From Bog-473 sp036489775 (GTDB lineage: Bacteria > Actinomycetota > Acidimicrobiia > Acidimicrobiales > RAAP-2): DNA of 64,000 nt. This document shows, piece by piece, positions 60,759-64,000 of the stretch; position 1 is the first letter of the stretch, and each line of letters begins with the position of its first letter. The position numbers were made by a program, and so were the translations under genes. A model generated the notes under the pieces. That model worked only from the letters and a program-made list of their open reading frames with translations. It had not been told where the DNA came from and did not search any database. The DNA lies in NCBI GenBank assembly GCA_036489775.1, contig DASXFC010000009.1:62001-126000 (forward strand). Direction: 5' to 3'.

Positions 60759-62352
60759 CGGTCACGACGGTGGTGGCCCAGCGGTAGTCCGGCTTGCCGC
60801 TGGGGGCCCGCTCGATCAGTTCGACGACGTGCAGCCGGCGCGGCAACTTGTATCCGGCGATCGACTTGCGGCAGTAGTCCTGCAGCGCTTCGAGCGACGG
60901 CGGCTCGTGCCCGACCCGGGGCTGCACGATGGCGGCTACCGTCTGGCCCCAGCGCTCATCGGGTGCGCCGCACACGATGGCGTCCTGGATATCAGGGTGC
61001 GACCGTACGGCCGACTCGACCTCTTCGGGGAAGATCTTCTCGCCCCCAGAATTGATGACGATCGATCCTCGGCCCAGGAGGGTGATGGAACCGTCCGCCT
61101 CGACGGTGGCGAAGTCGCCCGGCATGACGTAGCGGGTACCCCGGACGTTGACGAACACCTCGGCCGTCTTCACCGGGTCGTTGTAGTAGCCGACCGGGAT
61201 ATCGCCCGAGCGGGCGATCTTGCCGATGGTGCCCGAACCGGGCACCACCTCGTTGAGGTCCTCGTCGAAGACCACCGTCGCGCCCAGGAGGTGCACGGTG
61301 GGCCCGCTCTTCATGGCGGTGTTGCCGGCCGTGATCACGGTCATTCCGTTGTTACCGCCTTCGGAAGAGCCGACGGCGTCGGTGATCACCAGATTGGGCA
61401 GCTCGGTGAAGAATTGATCCTTGACGGGCGAGCTGAACAGTGCGGCAGACGAGACCACGGCGAGTAGCGACGACAGGTCGAAGGAGTCCTTCTTGTCGTG
61501 CAGGGTCTCGACCAGGGGCTTTCCCATGGCGTCCCCGGTGATCATCACCGAGTTGATCTTCTCCTCGGCGACCAGGTTCCACACGTCGTCCGGATCGAAC
61601 TTGGCCATGAGGACGATCTTGGCGCCGACGAAACTCTGACCCATCACGCACCACTGCGTGGCCCCGTGCATCAGCGGGGCCACGGGCAGATGGATCAGCG
61701 TGCCGTTCGCCCCTTTCTCGACCATCGCCTCGGGGCGGGTGATGCGGGTGTTGTTGGTCGGGTCGGTCCCACCGCCCAGCGCATAGAAGACGTCCTCGTG
61801 GCGCCACACCACGCCCTTGGGCATGCCGGTGGTCCCGCCGGTGTAGAGGATGTAGAGGTCGTCGCCACTGCGCGGGCCGAAGTCGCGCTCGTCTGACTGC
61901 CCTTCGAGTGCCTGTTCGTAGTCGGTGGCGCCGGGTACTCGCTCGGCGGTACTCCCGTCCTCCACTACGAGGAGGTGGCGCAGCTCGGGCAACTCGGGCA
62001 GCAGTTCGGTCACCAGCGGTGAGAACTCGCGCTGGAAGACGAGGGCCTTCAGATCGGCGTTGGAGAGCAGGTACTGCAGCTCGTCGCGGACGTACCGATA
62101 GTTGATGTTGATCCAGATGGCCCGCAGCTTGAAGACGGCCCAGGCCGTTTCCACCCATTCGACCGAGTTGTAGGAGTAGATGCCGACGTGGTCGCCGGGT
62201 CCGATGCCCTGGTCGGCCAAGTAATGGGCCAACTGGTTGGCCCGCGCTTCCATTTCGGCGTAGGTCCGTCGGTCCCCGTCGGCCACCAGGTATTCCCGCT
62301 CGGGGTAGGCGTCGACGGCGGCTTCGAACAGATCGGCGAGGTTGAACTCCAT
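60730..62352 (-). CDS. fadD19: Acyl-CoA ligase, FadD19-like (steroid C26-carboxylate ligase)
   Basis: A 540-residue adenylate-forming ligase: LYTGGTTGMPKGVVWRHEDV (P-loop), PLMHGATQW, GSSEGGNNG (A5), YVMPGDFATVEADGSITLLGRGSIVINSGGEKIFPEEVE (A7-A8), and terminal Lys in PSGKPDYRW. The WRHEDVFYALGGGTDP and INSGGEKIFPEEVE segments match mycobacterial FadD19 as I recall it, which activates the C26 acid made by CYP125. The ATG is 7 bases after a TAGTCT -10, so the mRNA is probably leaderless, and a KstR-type site overlaps that -10. Confidence 0.86.
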   Translation of the reverse strand: MEFNLADLFEAAVDAYPEREYLVADGDRRTYAEMEARANQLAHYLADQGIGPGDHVGIYSYNSVEWVETAWAVFKLRAIWININYRYVRDELQYLLSNADLKALVFQREFSPLVTELLPELPELRHLLVVEDGSTAERVPGATDYEQALEGQSDERDFGPRSGDDLYILYTGGTTGMPKGVVWRHEDVFYALGGGTDPTNNTRITRPEAMVEKGANGTLIHLPVAPLMHGATQWCVMGQSFVGAKIVLMAKFDPDDVWNLVAEEKINSVMITGDAMGKPLVETLHDKKDSFDLSSLLAVVSSAALFSSPVKDQFFTELPNLVITDAVGSSEGGNNGMTVITAGNTAMKSGPTVHLLGATVVFDEDLNEVVPGSGTIGKIARSGDIPVGYYNDPVKTAEVFVNVRGTRYVMPGDFATVEADGSITLLGRGSIVINSGGEKIFPEEVESAVRSHPDIQDAIVCGAPDERWGQTVAAIVQPRVGHEPPSLEALQDYCRKSIAGYKLPRRLHVVELIERAPSGKPDYRWATTVVTGGAPAPSAP

Positions 62353-62359
62353 CGGGGTC

Positions 62360-62377
62360 AGACTAGAACACGTTCTG
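62360..62377 (-). promoter_or_regulatory. fadD19 leaderless promoter with overlapping KstR-type operator
   Basis: On the plus strand TAGAACACGTTCTG (62364-62377) fits the KstR consensus except the last base, and its core AGAACACGTTCT (62365-62376) is a perfect palindrome apart from one centre pair. The minus-strand -10 TAGTCT (62365-62360) overlaps it and lies 7 bases from the ATG. Confidence 0.6.
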
Positions 62378-62432
62378 ATTCTTGGCGTAACCGGTCGTTG
62401 GACGCGCCCGGGCCGGATGGTGGTTCAGGGAA

Positions 62433-63242
62433 TCAGTCGAAAAGATCGGGATCGCTGCGCTGGATCTCATCCCAAAGTGGCTGGAACGAGAACCAACCCG
62501 CACTGTGCGAGGCGCTGCGGTCCCGCGTGTACCGGGCCCCTTCGGGGTCGATGAGCAACGGGGTACCAGCGGCCTCAGCCAGCAGCTGCGCTTGGCACGA
62601 GCGCTCCATGGTGATGAACCACCAGGCCGCCTCGTCGACGGTGGTGCCGACGGTGAAGAGGCCGTGATTGCGGTGGATGGTGGCCTTGTGCGGGCCGAGA
62701 GCGGCGGCCAGTGCCTTGGCGGCCGACTCCTCGAGGACGATGGCGCCGCCACCCTCCTCGCACACGGTGTGATCCTCGAAGAAGACGCAGGCGTCCTGGG
62801 TGATCGGATCGAGGGGACGGCTCAGGGCCGACCAGGCCTTGCCGTAGATGGAGTGGGCGTGGGCGGCCCCGATGACGTCGGGCCGGGCTGCGTGTACCGC
62901 CGAGTGGATGGCGAAAGCGGCCGGGTTGACCGGGCGGCTGCCCTCCACCACCTGGCCGGTGTGGCTGACCAGGATCAAGTCCGAGACGCGGACATGACGG
63001 AAGCTCATGCCGAAGGGGTTGACCCAGAAGTGGTCGGTCAGCTCGGGGTCGCGGGCGGTGATGTGACCGGCCACCCCCTCCGAGAAGCCGAAGCGCCCGA
63101 AGAGTCGGAGGGCGCCAGCCAATTTCTGCTTGCGGTGCAGCCGTTCCTCTTCCAAGGTGGCGAAGGTGGGAGGGGCCAGGCTGATGAGGTCCTGCTGACC
63201 CGAGAGGAGCTTGCGCCCTGCCTCGGTTTTGGTGATCGTCAT
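62433..63242 (-). CDS. Class II aldolase/adducin family protein
   Basis: A 269-residue protein with the class II aldolase zinc fold: GHITARDPELTDHFWVNP, AIHSAVHAARPDVIGAAHAHSIYG (zinc His pair), VCEEGGGAIV and RNHGLFTVG (third His). Soluble, zinc dependent; bacterial members of this branch act on sugar phosphates or are of unknown function. The ATG lies 22 bases from the divergent SRPBCC gene start. Confidence 0.85.
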   Translation of the reverse strand: MTITKTEAGRKLLSGQQDLISLAPPTFATLEEERLHRKQKLAGALRLFGRFGFSEGVAGHITARDPELTDHFWVNPFGMSFRHVRVSDLILVSHTGQVVEGSRPVNPAAFAIHSAVHAARPDVIGAAHAHSIYGKAWSALSRPLDPITQDACVFFEDHTVCEEGGGAIVLEESAAKALAAALGPHKATIHRNHGLFTVGTTVDEAAWWFITMERSCQAQLLAEAAGTPLLIDPEGARYTRDRSASHSAGWFSFQPLWDEIQRSDPDLFD

Positions 63243-63264
63243 ACAGTCAAAATAACGTCATTTC
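63243..63264. promoter_or_regulatory. Overlapping divergent leaderless promoters
   Basis: Only 22 bases separate two divergent start codons. On the minus strand TATTTT (63254-63249) lies 6 bases before the aldolase ATG; on the plus strand TAACGT (63253-63258) lies 6 bases before the SRPBCC ATG. The two hexamers share two bases. A near-palindrome, AAATAACGTCATTT (63250-63263), covers both. Confidence 0.55.
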
Positions 63265-63726
63265 ATGGCCTATCCCATCGCGGAGTCCCTGGAAATGGCC
63301 GTACCGGCCCTCACGGTGTGGGAGATGGTCACTGACCTGCCCCGCATGGGGGAGTGGTCGCCGGAGAATCAAGGTGGTCGTTGGGCCAAGGGGGCGACCG
63401 GACCGGCCCCCGGCGCCGTCTTCGCCGGGCACAACAAGAGCGGCCTTCGGCGCTGGAGCACCCGGGTGGAGGTCACCGAGTGCCAGCCGGGCAAAGCGTT
63501 CGAGATCGGCGTCACCTTCATGAGGCTGCCCGTCGCCCACTGGCGTTATGACTTCGAAGATCTACCCGGCGGTGCCGGATGCAAGGTGACGGAGTCCTGG
63601 CAGGACGATCGGTCACCGTGGCAAGCCGTGGTGGGCCGGGTTATGGGCGACCACAGCGCAAAGCACGCCCGAACCGAGATGGCGACGACCTTGGCCAATC
63701 TGGCCAAGGCGACGTCCGCCAATTAG
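63265..63726 (+). CDS. SRPBCC (polyketide cyclase-like) family protein
   Basis: A 153-residue START/Bet v1-like protein: AESLEMAVPALTVWEMVTDLPRMGEWSPENQGGRW at the N-terminus, WSTRVEVTECQPGKAFEIGV, and a C-terminal helix ending ANLAKATS. Such proteins bind hydrophobic ligands in a deep pocket. The setting among steroid genes makes a lipid or steroid ligand plausible, but there is no direct evidence. Converges on the last gene with one base between. Confidence 0.83.
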   Translation: MAYPIAESLEMAVPALTVWEMVTDLPRMGEWSPENQGGRWAKGATGPAPGAVFAGHNKSGLRRWSTRVEVTECQPGKAFEIGVTFMRLPVAHWRYDFEDLPGGAGCKVTESWQDDRSPWQAVVGRVMGDHSAKHARTEMATTLANLAKATSAN

Positions 63727-63727
63727 G

Positions 63728-64000
63728 TCACTCCGGCGAACCCTCCGACGAGAGGCGTCGCCGCACCTGTCGAGCCGCCGCGGCATCACCCGGGCCGCCG
63801 CGATCGTCGAGCAGTTCGGCCACCGACTGGCGGTGCGCGGCGTCGACGTTCCCGCCGTACTTGAACTTGGCCCGGACCTCGTCGATGTCGATCCGGATGC
63901 CCAGGATGCTGCCCAACTTGGGCTCGTGCGCGGCCTGCGGATCGGCCACGTCGACCTCAGGCTGGAAAGCCCCGAGCTGGCGGCGCAATATCTGCGCCAC
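63728..64000 (-). CDS. C-terminal part of a possible FMN-binding (PaiB-like) protein
   Basis: The frame is open to the window edge, so the start is outside. The visible 90 residues include LGSILGIRIDIDEVRAKFKYGGN and a helical tail AELLDDRGGPGDAAAARQV. This resembles the C-terminus of PaiB/FMN-binding split-barrel proteins, where a conserved Lys-Phe-Lys precedes Asn. The assignment rests on a short part and is tentative. Confidence 0.5.
   Translation of the reverse strand: MAQILRRQLGAFQPEVDVADPQAAHEPKLGSILGIRIDIDEVRAKFKYGGNVDAAHRQSVAELLDDRGGPGDAAAARQVRRRLSSEGSPE

Overview
This is a GC-rich actinobacterial chromosome segment with dense, often translationally coupled genes. The gene set (mycobacterial-type sterol side-chain catabolism, F420-type LLM oxidoreductases, the phosphomannomutase / Trm112 / SIS isomerase row, DUF5719, DUF4349) suggests a member of the Actinomycetota, plausibly an uncultivated Acidimicrobiia. 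That placement is inference; there is no rRNA or tRNA gene in the window.

Region 1 (1-20.6 kb) is mostly cell-envelope and housekeeping. It holds two GT4 glycosyltransferases with a GDP-4-keto-6-deoxymannose reductase, a giant GT2 membrane protein coupled to a DUF5719 protein, an ECF sigma factor coupled to a DUF4349 protein, ftsH, a CPBP protease, and a run of manB, Trm112, phosphosugar isomerase, GT2, a polytopic membrane protein, DUF445 and DUF4393. The phosphomannomutase and isomerase would feed GDP-mannose, which the reductase and glycosyltransferases could use.

Region 2 (20.6-24.4 kb) has a thiolase divergent from a FadE26/FadE27-like heteromeric acyl-CoA dehydrogenase pair, with a perfect KstR-type operator between them.

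Region 3 (24.4-30.7 kb) is a previously unannotated lasso-peptide cluster: nucleotidyltransferase, B1 (PqqD-like), B2 protease and a short cyclase C on the plus strand; an HprK-like kinase and ABC exporter on the minus strand; and a 46-codon precursor gene divergent from the exporter. The precursor has the canonical Y-x2-P-x-L-x3-G-x5-T leader and a 23-residue core predicted to close a Gly1-Asp9 macrolactam. An intergenic region with strong hairpins and a 40-bp tandem repeat follows.

Region 4 (30.7-40.4 kb) encodes two giant secreted Ig-like-repeat proteins, then a zinc metallopeptidase and a second CPBP protein.

Region 5 (40.4-64 kb) is a sterol side-chain catabolic region: two F420-type LLM oxidoreductases, a CYP125-like P450, an igr-like operon (fadE29, chsH2, fadE28, chsH1, ltp2), FadD17-like and FadD19-like ligases and another LLM enzyme. 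It also has a class III cyclase-ATPase coupled to an MpaB-like oxygenase. Six KstR-like operators (TnnAACnnGTTnnA or one mismatch) lie in front of these units, including the thiolase/FadE26 locus 20 kb away, so the modules look like one regulon; no kstR gene is in the window. The P450/LLM area carries the scar of a tandem duplication with reciprocal gene loss.
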